Positions 1 to 8,044 of a stretch of DNA of 64,000 nucleotides are shown here, piece after piece. Position 1 is the stretch's first letter; every line of letters starts with the position of its first letter. The notes below the pieces were generated by a model. The model was not told the origin of the DNA. It saw nothing but the letters and a program-made list of their open reading frames with translations, and searched no databases. Position numbers and translations under genes: made by a program. This stretch comes from Mixta intestinalis (lineage in GTDB: Bacteria; Pseudomonadota; Gammaproteobacteria; Enterobacterales; Enterobacteriaceae), in assembly GCF_009914055.1 (NCBI RefSeq), contig NZ_CP028271.1:3968001-4032000 (forward strand). The letters run 5' to 3'.

Positions 1-291
1 CTCAATAGCCTGACGCTAACGGCGCTGAATCAGGAACTGCGTCAGCAGCTTTCACAGGAGCTGACTATGGTATTAATGCAGCCGCAGGGCGAGCCGGAAG
101 CAAATATCCAGGCACTGCATGACAGCTGGCAAAAAATTATGGCACCGCTGCCTGCGCCGGTAGTGGCTACGCCGGAAGAGGGCAAACCGAGGTTTCTGAT
201 ATTCCTGCGCCGCAGTCCTGAAATGGGGCGGGTCAGAGAAAACATTATCGCTCTGACCCGCTCCTGTCCGGTGCTTTTCTTACCGATGTAA
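1..291 (+). CDS. yhjJ: Partial YhjJ-like M16-family peptidase homologue (3' end)
   Basis: Only the C-terminal end lies in the window; the reading frame enters from the left edge and stops at 289-291. The tail has an alternating charged helix and the segment QPQGEPEANIQALHDSWQ followed by KIMAP, which matches my recollection of the end of the periplasmic M16-like protein YhjJ. In E. coli yhjJ is next to kdgK, which also lies close by here. The last ~30 residues look unlike a normal end and read through a perfect hairpin at 228-261. A one-base shift around 180-186 would instead give a stop at 219-221, just before the hairpin. A frameshift, real or from sequencing, is therefore likely. No catalytic part is visible, so the assignment rests on a short tail plus synteny. 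Confidence 0.5.
   Translation, partial: LNSLTLTALNQELRQQLSQELTMVLMQPQGEPEANIQALHDSWQKIMAPLPAPVVATPEEGKPRFLIFLRRSPEMGRVRENIIALTRSCPVLFLPM
228..261 (+). terminator. Hairpin, probable terminator of the yhjJ-like gene
   Basis: Perfect 11-bp inverted repeat GCGGGTCAGAG (228-238) / CTCTGACCCGC (251-261) with a 12-nt loop. Only a weak T-rich stretch follows (272-278). It lies inside the annotated reading frame of the upstream gene, which suggests that the true stop is upstream of it. Confidence 0.5.
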
Positions 292-328
292 GCGCACACT
301 TACTGCATTGCTGTGGCTGTCAGCATAA

Positions 329-1219
329 TTAACCTGCGGGGATAGCGGTTTTCTGCGCTCGCAGCCATTCGGTTACCAACATCGGCCAGCTCGCCAGCGG
401 GGAGTCAGCCAGGTTGCGCATGCCGAAGCCGTGACCGCCACGTTCATAGAAGTGCAGCTCTACCGGTACTTTCTGCTCACGCAGCGCGCTGAAGAAGGCC
501 ATGCTGTGGGTTACCGGCACGCTTTCATCGTCTACCGCATGAATCAACAGCACTGGCGGCGTTTGTGGGCTGACGCGCGTTTCCAGTGAATAAGCCTCAA
601 CGGTCTTATTATCTGGCCAGTCGCCCAGTAACCGCTGGCGTGATGTTGCGTGCGCCATACCGTCGCGCATGGTGATCACCGGATAGACCAGCACCAGCGC
701 ATCGGGGCGCGGTGACAGGTTGTCGATATCATCCTGCGGTGGATAAAGCTTTTCCGTAAAACGTGTGCCGAGGCTGGCCGCTACGTAACCGCCAGCGGAA
801 AAGCCAAGCATTACAACGCGTTTACCGTTAAGTCCGCGAGCAGCGCGCTCGCGCAACAGGCGCACCGCACGCTGGGCATCTGCCAGCGGCGCATCGGCCC
901 CCTCATGATGGCCGTCAGCGGGCAGGCGGTAGGTCATCACCGCTAAGGTGTAGCCCATGGCGGTAAAAAAGGTTGCCAGCGAACTCCCTTCTTTATCGAT
1001 CATAATGCGCGTAAAGCTGCCGCCCGGTGCTACCAGCAGCGTGGTGCCGTTCGATTCTTCCGGATACCAGACGGCGAGTTCAGGGCAGCGAACGCCTGAG
1101 GCCGCGCGGTTATAAGGTTCGAACTCTTTTGCTAAGTCGATAATTTGCGGCCTGGCGGAAGACTGGCTGGCGCCAGGCGCATCGCCGTGCGGCCATAGAT
1201 TGAAAATATCTGCTTTCAT
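329..1219 (-). CDS. Alpha/beta-hydrolase (acetyl esterase/xylan esterase-like)
   Basis: A 296-aa protein of the BD-FAE/Aes-like esterase group. Visible landmarks are an oxyanion-hole region (LLVAPGGSFTRIMI), the nucleophile elbow GFSAGG near residue 145, an acidic residue in HAVDDESVP, and the catalytic histidine in GGHGFGM near the C-terminus. The opening NLWPHGDAPG is the typical start of this subgroup. No signal peptide is seen, so it is probably cytoplasmic. A paralogue with a Tat signal lies at 52281-53210, sharing the GFSAG and HGFG motifs. The substrate is unknown; the family usually removes acetyl or other short acyl groups. The gene stands alone and is convergent with the yhjJ-like end. 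Confidence 0.8.
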   Translation of the reverse strand: MKADIFNLWPHGDAPGASQSSARPQIIDLAKEFEPYNRAASGVRCPELAVWYPEESNGTTLLVAPGGSFTRIMIDKEGSSLATFFTAMGYTLAVMTYRLPADGHHEGADAPLADAQRAVRLLRERAARGLNGKRVVMLGFSAGGYVAASLGTRFTEKLYPPQDDIDNLSPRPDALVLVYPVITMRDGMAHATSRQRLLGDWPDNKTVEAYSLETRVSPQTPPVLLIHAVDDESVPVTHSMAFFSALREQKVPVELHFYERGGHGFGMRNLADSPLASWPMLVTEWLRAQKTAIPAG

Positions 1220-1571
1220 AACCTGTCCTGATAAACGTGATGGTTAAAGGCCAGCGCCGCCGCAAAAGGATAAAAACCAGGCGGCCTTTATTTATCATTG
1301 GCGGTGATGGCGCTGCGCGTCCAGCGTTTCCTGGTGGCAAAAAAGCATTTCAGATTTAGCCTGGCGGCAAAAAAAGCGATTTGAATTAGGAGATAAACAT
1401 CAGCATTGTTGTTGATTTTTATCGTAAGAAACAGTCAGGCTTAGTACCAGCAACAGTGGGAAAACCAGAACATTTTATGGTTAATAAGATAAATAAGAGA
1501 AACAGTAAGATTAATAAGGCGGTACGCCCTAAAGCGTCCGCCCTGTAGAGATGATGTGAATGTTTACTAAC
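1220..1571. other. Intergenic stretch, no gene seen
   Basis: 352 bp between two minus-strand genes. A short imperfect direct repeat, GGCGGCAAAAAA-like, occurs twice around 1333-1375. A weak GGCGG/CCGCC hairpin near 1518-1544 could end transcription of the glutathione S-transferase gene. Reading frames here are short, without ribosome binding sites. Confidence 0.4.
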
Positions 1572-2216
1572 TTAGTGTAGTCCGCTGCGGAGTTCATCCC
1601 AGGAGATCATAACGTGTTCCTGATAAGCCGGACGCTGTGTTAAGCGCTGATAATAGTTTTCCAGCGCAGGCAATATCGGACGGGTAATATCCAGCGTGTA
1701 GTAGCGATAAAGCAGCGTGCCGAACATAATATCCGCTACCGTCAGGCTGTCGCCTGCCAGATAATCGTGCTGTGCCAGCCGATCGTCGGCAATCTTCAGC
1801 AATTTCGCCAGATTATCTATCGCCAGCTTCACCGCCTGAATATCACGCTCTTCTTTTTGCATCACCATTGGCCAGAAGATGGGACGGATAAAGGCCACGT
1901 AGACGCTGGATTTTGCCCATTCCGCCCAGATATCTACCTCCGCGCGCGCCAGCGGTTCATGGGGCCAAAATTCTTCGTTGCCGTAGCGGCTGGCCAGGTA
2001 ACGAACTATCGCCGCAGACTCAAACAGCGGCTGGCTTTCGCTATCGCGCAGTACCGGCACCAGCCCGTTCGGATTCATCGCCAGAAATTCCGGCGTATGA
2101 TTGCCGCCATACTTGTGCCCGATATCAACGCGCTGATACGGTAGCGCCAGTTCACCGATGCACCACATCACTGCCTGTACATTCGACGAGGTTTTACGCC
2201 CCCAAACCTTAAGCAT
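1572..2216 (-). CDS. Glutathione S-transferase family protein
   Basis: A 214-aa protein with the two-domain GST layout: a thioredoxin-like N-terminal half (MLKVWGRKTSSNVQAVMWC, then NPNGLVPVL with the cis-proline, then the glutathione-contacting ESAAIVRYL) and an all-helical C-terminal half from about residue 90 (DSLTVADIMFGTLLYRYY). It conjugates or reduces with glutathione in the cytosol; the substrate cannot be read from sequence. A strong AGGAGAG ribosome binding site precedes the ATG. It begins 46 bp after kdgK on the same strand and may be read through from it, but no functional link is evident. Confidence 0.85.
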   Translation of the reverse strand: MLKVWGRKTSSNVQAVMWCIGELALPYQRVDIGHKYGGNHTPEFLAMNPNGLVPVLRDSESQPLFESAAIVRYLASRYGNEEFWPHEPLARAEVDIWAEWAKSSVYVAFIRPIFWPMVMQKEERDIQAVKLAIDNLAKLLKIADDRLAQHDYLAGDSLTVADIMFGTLLYRYYTLDITRPILPALENYYQRLTQRPAYQEHVMISWDELRSGLH

Positions 2217-2262
2217 CTCTTACTCTCCTGTGCGATGGCGGAAAGTAACAGCATACGCGCCG

Positions 2263-3201
2263 TCAGGATTGCGGCATAGCGCTCAACGGAATTATTGCGC
2301 CGCGATGTTGAATTACCGTGCTGGCGGTCAGGTGTCCGCGCTCGGCTGCCTGCTGAGCGCTGCCGCCACACAGACGTACCGCCAGATAACCGGCGCTGAA
2401 GGAGTCACCCGCGGCGGTCGTATCAATAATCTTCTCTTTTTCCAGCCGTATTGCCGGGACTTCCAACAGCGGCGCATCTTCCAGCGCAACCAGGCAGGCA
2501 TCTGCACCGCGTTTAATCACAATTTCACTCACGCCAGCGGCGCGGGTGCGGGCGATAACCTGCTCCTCTGACGCTTCGCCCCACAGGGCGATTTCATCAT
2601 CCAGCGTCAGGAAAGCGATATCGGTGCAGTCGAGCATCGCCTGATAAGCCTGCTGCGCGGCTTCACGGCTCGGCCACAGGCGCGGGCGATAGTTGTTATC
2701 AAAGATAACTTTACCGCCGTTGCGACGGCAGGCGGCCAGCAGCGTCATCAGTTTTTGTCGATCTTCTGCGGGCAGGATCGCCAGGCTAATGCCGCTGAGA
2801 TAGAAATAGTCAAACTGCAACAGCTGCTGGCAAATCTCCTCCGCCTGGGGACTTTGCAGCCAGAAACGTGCGGCGGCCTCGTTGCGCCAGTAGCTGAAAG
2901 TACGTTCGCCATGCGCATCCGTTTCAATTACATACAGGCCGGGCAGGCGATTTTCCATGCGCTGCACCAGGTGTGTATTTACCCCTTCCTGTTGCCAGGC
3001 GGCCAACATCTCACCGCTGAAGCTGTCGTTACCGAGCGCGGTGACATATTCCACCGTCAGCTGCGCTGCATCTGCCTGACGCGCAATATAAACGGCTGTG
3101 TTCAGGGTATCGCCGCCGAAGCCACGCTTCAACGCATCGCCCTGTTGTGAAAGTTCAATCATGCACTCGCCGATTACCGCTATTTTTTTCGCTGCCATCA
3201 T
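2263..3201 (-). CDS. kdgK: 2-dehydro-3-deoxygluconokinase (KDG kinase)
   Basis: A 312-aa PfkB/ribokinase-family sugar kinase that phosphorylates 2-keto-3-deoxygluconate to KDPG, feeding pectin and hexuronate breakdown into the Entner-Doudoroff lower branch. The N-terminus KKIAVIGECMIELS, the GGDTLNTAVYIAR motif and the C-terminal PfkB signature DTTAAGDSFSAGYLA with its catalytic aspartate closely follow E. coli KdgK along the full length. ATGs occur at 3201 and 3198; 3201 is kept. A KdgR-type operator lies about 60 bp upstream, so regulation by KdgR is expected. It is divergent from pdeH, as in E. coli. Confidence 0.95.
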   Translation of the reverse strand: MMAAKKIAVIGECMIELSQQGDALKRGFGGDTLNTAVYIARQADAAQLTVEYVTALGNDSFSGEMLAAWQQEGVNTHLVQRMENRLPGLYVIETDAHGERTFSYWRNEAAARFWLQSPQAEEICQQLLQFDYFYLSGISLAILPAEDRQKLMTLLAACRRNGGKVIFDNNYRPRLWPSREAAQQAYQAMLDCTDIAFLTLDDEIALWGEASEEQVIARTRAAGVSEIVIKRGADACLVALEDAPLLEVPAIRLEKEKIIDTTAAGDSFSAGYLAVRLCGGSAQQAAERGHLTASTVIQHRGAIIPLSAMPQS

Positions 3202-3258
3202 GGTTACCCCGTCATGAAAATTTGTCCTAGTCTCTATCGGGGACCGCGGTGAGTCAAT

Positions 3259-3280
3259 ATTTTAAAACGGTGTTTTAATT
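3259..3280. promoter_or_regulatory. KdgR-type operator upstream of kdgK
   Basis: The sequence TTTTAAAACGGTGTTTTAAT is a near-palindrome close to the KdgR consensus AATGAAACANTGTTTCATT, with its central AAAC..TGTTT core. It lies just upstream of kdgK, the classical KdgR target. Binding is inferred by family knowledge, not shown. Confidence 0.65.
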
Positions 3281-3462
3281 TAACTTAAGTGGCTAACCTG
3301 CTGATATAAGCGGCGATCAAACCGTAAATCACAACGTTATTGTTACGATTGGAAGTTGTTATGCCTGATAAAGTGGGCGGCCTCAACGTGGCGTAAGCCA
3401 GTGAAGCTGCGCCACGTGCTGCCCTCGGCTGAGGACATAGCCTGCTAACCGGGAAAAAAATC

Positions 3463-4236
3463 ATGAGGATGAAGAAAATCAGCTATCGGTTTCCTTCTTC
3501 AATTGCCTCGCAACAACATCAGGAACCGCAGCATTACTGGCTGACATGCCAGCGCTCTTACACCTTTCAACCGATTTACCAGGTGACGGGGCGTCTGATG
3601 GCAATTGAGTTGCTGACCGCCGTATCGCATCCCTCCGCGCCGGAGCAGCGGATTTCACCGGAGCGTTATTTTGCCGCGCTGAGCATCGGGCAACGCTTAG
3701 CGATTATCTATGAACAGCTGGAGCTGCTGGGTAGCCGGGAACATTTTTTCCTCGGTTCCGATCGCGTTGCTTCTGTTAATATCGATGGCCCGACGCTGCT
3801 CGCGGTACAGCATCATGCGCCGCTGCGGGCGTTAATCGCCCGCCTGCCGTGGGTTCGTTTCGAACTGGTTGAGCATCATGTTTTACCGCAGGAAGAAATT
3901 GTGGCGCAGATGCCGGAGCTGGGCGCGCTATGGCTGGATGATTTTGGTTCGGGAATGGCAAATTTTTCCGCGCTGACCGAGCTAAATTACGATTATATCA
4001 AGTTGGCACGCGAGCTGTTTGTCCTGCTACGCGGCAGTGAAGAAGGACGCAGCCTGTTCACCATGCTGCTGGCGCTGATCAACCGCTACTGCAAGGGCGT
4101 GATTGTTGAAGGTGTTGAAACCGCCGAAGAGTGGGAGCAGGTTCGCCAGTCAACCGCCTTTGCCGCGCAGGGTTATTTTTTCTCACGCCCCGCGCCTTTT
4201 CATCAGCTCAGCGATCTGCCGCTTCTGCTTCCCTGA
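3463..4236 (+). CDS. pdeH: Cyclic di-GMP phosphodiesterase PdeH (EAL domain)
   Basis: A 257-aa stand-alone EAL-domain protein matching E. coli PdeH (YhjH) in length, position and sequence. It hydrolyses c-di-GMP to pGpG and thereby favours swimming over surface attachment. The EAL motif is the PdeH-type variant IELLT. Metal- and substrate-binding blocks are present: VNIDGPTLLA, RFELVEH, LWLDDFGSGMANFSAL and VEGVET. The soluble protein carries no sensor domain. ATGs at 3463 and 3469 are both possible. In E. coli it is transcribed with the flagellar regulon; no convincing FliA promoter could be read here. yhjG follows on the same strand about 60 bp later. Confidence 0.93.
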   Translation: MRMKKISYRFPSSIASQQHQEPQHYWLTCQRSYTFQPIYQVTGRLMAIELLTAVSHPSAPEQRISPERYFAALSIGQRLAIIYEQLELLGSREHFFLGSDRVASVNIDGPTLLAVQHHAPLRALIARLPWVRFELVEHHVLPQEEIVAQMPELGALWLDDFGSGMANFSALTELNYDYIKLARELFVLLRGSEEGRSLFTMLLALINRYCKGVIVEGVETAEEWEQVRQSTAFAAQGYFFSRPAPFHQLSDLPLLLP

Positions 4237-4295
4237 TGCCGTTTCCGCTGCTCTCTACTATCTTTACCAGACAGATTGCAGGTAAGGAGACGGAG

Positions 4296-6353
4296 ATGTC
4301 ACGCGCAGGAAAAATTGCCAGCTGGATTATCGGGATTTTATGTTTGTTGATTGTAGTGATTATTATTGTCATCGCTACCTTCGACTGGAATCGCCTGAAA
4401 CCCACCATTAACCAAAAAGTATCGACAGAATTAAACCGTCCCTTCGCCATTCGCGGCGACCTGGGCGTTAACTGGGTGCGCAATCGTGATGAACCAGGCT
4501 GGCGTCGTTGGGTACCCTGGCCGCAGATTCACGCTGAAGATATCATGCTGGGTAACCCGCCGGATATCCCCGACGTAACCATGGTGCATCTGCAACGCGC
4601 CGATGCCACTATTTCGCCGCTGGCGCTGTTGCATAAAGAGATCTTCATACCCTGGATTAAGCTACAGCGGCCTGATGCTCGTCTGATCCAGACGGCGGAT
4701 AAAAAGAACAACTGGACCTTTAACCTTGCTAACAGCGGCGAGGAAGAGGAGCAGAAACAGACGCCGTCCGCCTGGTCGTTTCGGCTGGATAATATTCTGT
4801 TCGATCGCGGTCATATTACCTACCGCGATGCGGTGAATAAGGCTAATGTCAAAATGGATGTCGATCCGCTGGGCAAACCGGTGCCTTACGGACAGGTTGC
4901 TGGCGGCGATGATAAGCAGAAGGGCGCGGCGGACTTTGTGTTTGGCTGGCGCGCCAGCGGCACCTACAACGATCAGCAGCTACAGGGCAGCGGCAAGCTG
5001 GGCGGTATGCTGTCGCTACGCAGTAAAACCACGCCGTTCCCGGTGCAGGCCGAAGTACGCAACGGCACCACGCGCGTTAATATTACCGGCAGCTTACAGG
5101 ATCCAATGAACCTGGGCGGCCTGGATCTGCGCGTGCGTTTTTCCGGCGATACGCTGGCTAATTTGTATGAGCTGACCGGCGTACTGCTGCCCGATACGCC
5201 GCCGTATGAAACGGATGGTCATCTGCGGGTCAAATTCCGCGACAAGGACGGTGCCGTTTTCCACTATCAAAATTTTAATGGTCATATCGGTGACAGCGAT
5301 ATCCACGGTTCGCTGACCTATACGCAGGGCAAACCGCGTCCGAAGCTGAGCGGAGAGGTTGAGTCGCGCCAGCTGCGTATGGCGGATCTTGGCCCGCTGA
5401 TTGGTGTGAATACCGGTAAAGGCAGCGAGAAAACCGCGAAGGCAAAAGCGCAGCGCGGCGATACCTCTACGCAGCCCGCCGATCGCGTGCTGCCGCACGA
5501 TCGCTTTGATACCAAAAGCTGGGACGTAATGGATGCCGATGTGAAGTTTAGCGGTAAGCGTATCGAACACAGCGATTCGCTGCCGTTAAGCGATCTCTAC
5601 ACCCATCTGGAGCTGAAAAACGGCGATCTGTTGCTCGATCCGCTGCGTTTTGGCGTGGCGGGCGGCAATCTCAACGCCACCGTCCGTCTGGAAGGAAGCC
5701 GCACACCGATGCGTGGCCGCGCCGATCTTCATGCGCGTAAGCTGCATCTGCGCCAGCTTTTCCCCGGCGTCGAGGCGATGCAGAACAGCCTGGGGCAGCT
5801 CAACGGCGATGCTTCGCTGAACGGCAACGGTAACTCGGTGGCGGATCTGCTGGCGACCAGCAACGGTGAAGTGAAACTGTTGATGAACGATGGCGTTATC
5901 AGCCGTAGCCTGATGGAGATTGTTGGCCTGAACGTCGGCAACTACGTGGTTGGCAAACTGTTCGGTGATGATGAGGTGCGTATCAACTGTGCGGCGGCGA
6001 ATCTGGACTTGCGCAACGGGCTGGCGACCTCGCGGCTGTTTGTGTTTGATACCACCAATGCGGTGATCAACCTTTCCGGCAACGTTAACTTCGCCAATGA
6101 GCGAATGGATCTTAATATTAATCCGGAGAGCAAGGGGATACGTATTATCACTCTGCGATCGCCGCTTTACGTGCGCGGCACTTTTAAAAATCCGGACGCC
6201 GGGGTGAAAACCGGGCCGCTACTGGCTCGCGGCGCAGCTGCCGTAGCGCTGGGTGCGGTAGTGACGCCAGCCGCCGCGTTGTTGGCGCTAATCTCACCCA
6301 GCGATAATGAGGATAATCAGTGCATTAACGTGCTGCAACAGATGAAAAAGTAA
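4296..6353 (+). CDS. yhjG: AsmA-family protein YhjG
   Basis: A 685-aa protein anchored by one N-terminal transmembrane helix (residues ~8-30, WIIGILCLLIVVIIIVIATF), followed by a long periplasmic beta-rich region with AsmA-type repeats, including LLATSNGEVKLLMNDGVIS and a conserved AsmA C-terminal block. AsmA-like proteins are thought to help move phospholipids between inner and outer membranes. The open frame extends upstream to 4131, overlapping pdeH, but the ATG at 4296 has GGAGA just before it and starts directly with the membrane anchor. Length and synteny (pdeH-yhjG) agree with E. coli. Confidence 0.88.
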   Translation: MSRAGKIASWIIGILCLLIVVIIIVIATFDWNRLKPTINQKVSTELNRPFAIRGDLGVNWVRNRDEPGWRRWVPWPQIHAEDIMLGNPPDIPDVTMVHLQRADATISPLALLHKEIFIPWIKLQRPDARLIQTADKKNNWTFNLANSGEEEEQKQTPSAWSFRLDNILFDRGHITYRDAVNKANVKMDVDPLGKPVPYGQVAGGDDKQKGAADFVFGWRASGTYNDQQLQGSGKLGGMLSLRSKTTPFPVQAEVRNGTTRVNITGSLQDPMNLGGLDLRVRFSGDTLANLYELTGVLLPDTPPYETDGHLRVKFRDKDGAVFHYQNFNGHIGDSDIHGSLTYTQGKPRPKLSGEVESRQLRMADLGPLIGVNTGKGSEKTAKAKAQRGDTSTQPADRVLPHDRFDTKSWDVMDADVKFSGKRIEHSDSLPLSDLYTHLELKNGDLLLDPLRFGVAGGNLNATVRLEGSRTPMRGRADLHARKLHLRQLFPGVEAMQNSLGQLNGDASLNGNGNSVADLLATSNGEVKLLMNDGVISRSLMEIVGLNVGNYVVGKLFGDDEVRINCAAANLDLRNGLATSRLFVFDTTNAVINLSGNVNFANERMDLNINPESKGIRIITLRSPLYVRGTFKNPDAGVKTGPLLARGAAAVALGAVVTPAAALLALISPSDNEDNQCINVLQQMKK

Positions 6354-6372
6354 TAGCGAAATAGCAGGAAAT

Positions 6373-6399
6373 ACAGCCGCCTGTAACGCAGGCGGCTGT
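6373..6399. terminator. Strong hairpin after yhjG
   Basis: Perfect 11-bp stem ACAGCCGCCTG / CAGGCGGCTGT with a 5-nt loop, 20 bp after the yhjG stop. There is no clear T-run. It separates yhjG from the converging island genes. Confidence 0.55.
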
Positions 6400-6457
6400 G
6401 GCAGTCGTGATAATATTGGGAGACGTTATTTTTACATGTCTGCTGTTTGAAGCATGA

Positions 6458-6754
6458 TTAATAAAATTCGATAAATGACTTAACTTCAATGCAATCGAAA
6501 CAGACGAATACATAAATCATGCCGCAATCTGCAATACAGTAGTTATCATTGATTGAATCTAACTGTGCATAAAAACTCATTTGTTCACCACACTCTGGAC
6601 AGTCAGGCCAGACGCCGCCCTGAATAAAATCGGGGCTGCCACCTAATTTATGACGAGAGCCGATAGGTTCAGGTGCCTTTTTAAATTTAGGTAAGGCTTC
6701 AGCCTTTTTAGTCAGAGGATGAGGTATAAGCTGGAAAGGTGGAATTTTTTTCAT
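6458..6754 (-). CDS. Small CxxC-type zinc-ribbon-like protein, possible orphan immunity protein
   Basis: A 98-aa protein with the pattern GGSPDFIQGGVWPDCPEC, then further cysteines and a terminal CFDC, so four cysteines in two CxxC pairs could bind zinc. The GG.PD.IQ and QLDS fragments recall the DUF1963/YwqG group. A GGAAG ribosome binding site precedes the ATG at 6754. It lies immediately downstream (minus strand) of a decayed Rhs C-terminus, exactly where an immunity gene of a lost toxin tip would be. That role is inference from position; there is no direct evidence. It is AT-richer than yhjG. Confidence 0.6.
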   Translation of the reverse strand: MKKIPPFQLIPHPLTKKAEALPKFKKAPEPIGSRHKLGGSPDFIQGGVWPDCPECGEQMSFYAQLDSINDNYCIADCGMIYVFVCFDCIEVKSFIEFY

Positions 6755-6921
6755 TAATTTACTTCCTGTGTAGATATATCTGCCTAACTAAATCCTGAGT
6801 TATCCATTTATTTCTGTAAAAGCAAAAAGCTAGCTTCTGTCGCACGGCTACTACAAAACTATTATTAATGGCAACGGGGCAGTTTGTTCAAGCGAAATTT
6901 GTCATAACTGGATACAGACGG

Positions 6922-7335
6922 ACTCTGTCGGGCAATCTGTTGAGTCCTGGCTGATAAAGCTGCCGATCTGTGGATTGTAGTACCGGTGGCGGTTGTAGTG
7001 TAAACCGGCCCCTTTATCATAATACTGCTTCTGAAAGCGCGGCGGGTTATGCACGCTGCTGCGTCAGGCAGTTTTATTGCGCCCCAGGGATAGTAGTGCG
7101 CTTCCCAGGTGATATTGCCGTCTCCGTCGGTCAGGCGCAGCGGGCAGCCGTTGAGGTCGTTGTGATAATAGTGGATGCGCGTATCGGGCTGCGTGCGGTC
7201 GGGCAGCAGGGCGAAGGGGATAAAGCTGCCGGGCCGGTAAACGTACTCTTGTATGGCGGGCCAGAGAGGAGAGCGCGCGCCGCCTGTTTGCGCCGTGCGG
7301 CGGCGCTGGCGTCGTCAGGGTCAGCAGATGGTTAA
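6922..7335 (-). pseudogene. Decayed Rhs C-terminal core remnant
   Basis: The DNA aligns with the conserved end of the rhs core repeated at 8500-8900 and 10641-11040, including the segments encoding the SFISQDPIG region, YYDKETGLHYNR and the HYYHNDLNGCPLRL region. It carries many substitutions and indels, and no frame stays open across it. The part encoding the variable tip is missing; only ~160 bp separate it from the small gene at 6458-6754. It is the oldest of three Rhs ends in tandem. Confidence 0.8.
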
Positions 7336-7414
7336 GGACGTACTTGTTTAGTAGGCTAATAAATAAAAAACCGGAAATAATAAAAATTCCCAGCAATACT
7401 GTAAGATATATCCA

Positions 7415-8044
7415 TTACAACCATCCTTCCCAAGCATCGTATTTATATTCATTATCTATTGGCTTAAACGTAATACCTTTTAATCTAAGAGATTCAAATT
7501 TCTCTTTAAACACACCAGAGCATACGAACTGAGATATATCTTGACAAAAAAACAAGTGACTAAACACATCATCTACAATACAGAATCTATCTATTTTATC
7601 ATAATATGTTTTATCTAATCCTCTATCTTCAGGAGTATTAAGTTTGCCACTATCTATATCTTCAGATATAGTGAAGATTGATTTGTTCTTATCCAAAATA
7701 GATAAATAGTCCAAAACGAAGAAAGTATAATATTTTTTAGCTGGTGTTTTGTTTCTAAATAGTTTTATATCTGTTGGAATATGAATAAAATTTACATTAA
7801 GATCTTCACATAACTCTAAAAAATCATAGGATACCAAATTATCATTAATAAAATAGTCTCCATCGAGTTGGTATGATTTGATTTTTAAAGTATATTTTTT
7901 TTCAAAGTTTTTTGCACAAGGTGGCCTTACATAAATATCATAATCAGGTAACTCTGGTATCCATTCTTTATCCATAAAATGAGGAATACCTTCGTCATTA
8001 GGAGCATATTGAATAATATAAAAATCACTATTGATTTTATTCAT
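7415..8044 (-). CDS. Immunity protein for the displaced AHH-nuclease Rhs tip (DUF1629/Imm11-like)
   Basis: A 209-aa acidic, AT-rich-encoded soluble protein. Its ATG overlaps the stop of the displaced Rhs fragment by ATGA (8041-8044), the usual toxin-immunity coupling. The C-terminal segment SGVFKEKFESLRLKGITFKP resembles the end of the DUF1629/Imm11 immunity family, where a helix is followed by a 'G-I-F-P' strand. No signal peptide is present, which fits protection against a cytoplasmic nuclease. The family call is from pattern recognition only; the immunity role is strongly supported by gene order. Confidence 0.7.
   Translation of the reverse strand: MNKINSDFYIIQYAPNDEGIPHFMDKEWIPELPDYDIYVRPPCAKNFEKKYTLKIKSYQLDGDYFINDNLVSYDFLELCEDLNVNFIHIPTDIKLFRNKTPAKKYYTFFVLDYLSILDKNKSIFTISEDIDSGKLNTPEDRGLDKTYYDKIDRFCIVDDVFSHLFFCQDISQFVCSGVFKEKFESLRLKGITFKPIDNEYKYDAWEGWL

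Noticed and set aside
3360..3400. FliA-type promoter for pdeH
   Set aside because: A TAAAG-like box is present near 3367, but no GCCGATAA-like element at the right spacing was found.
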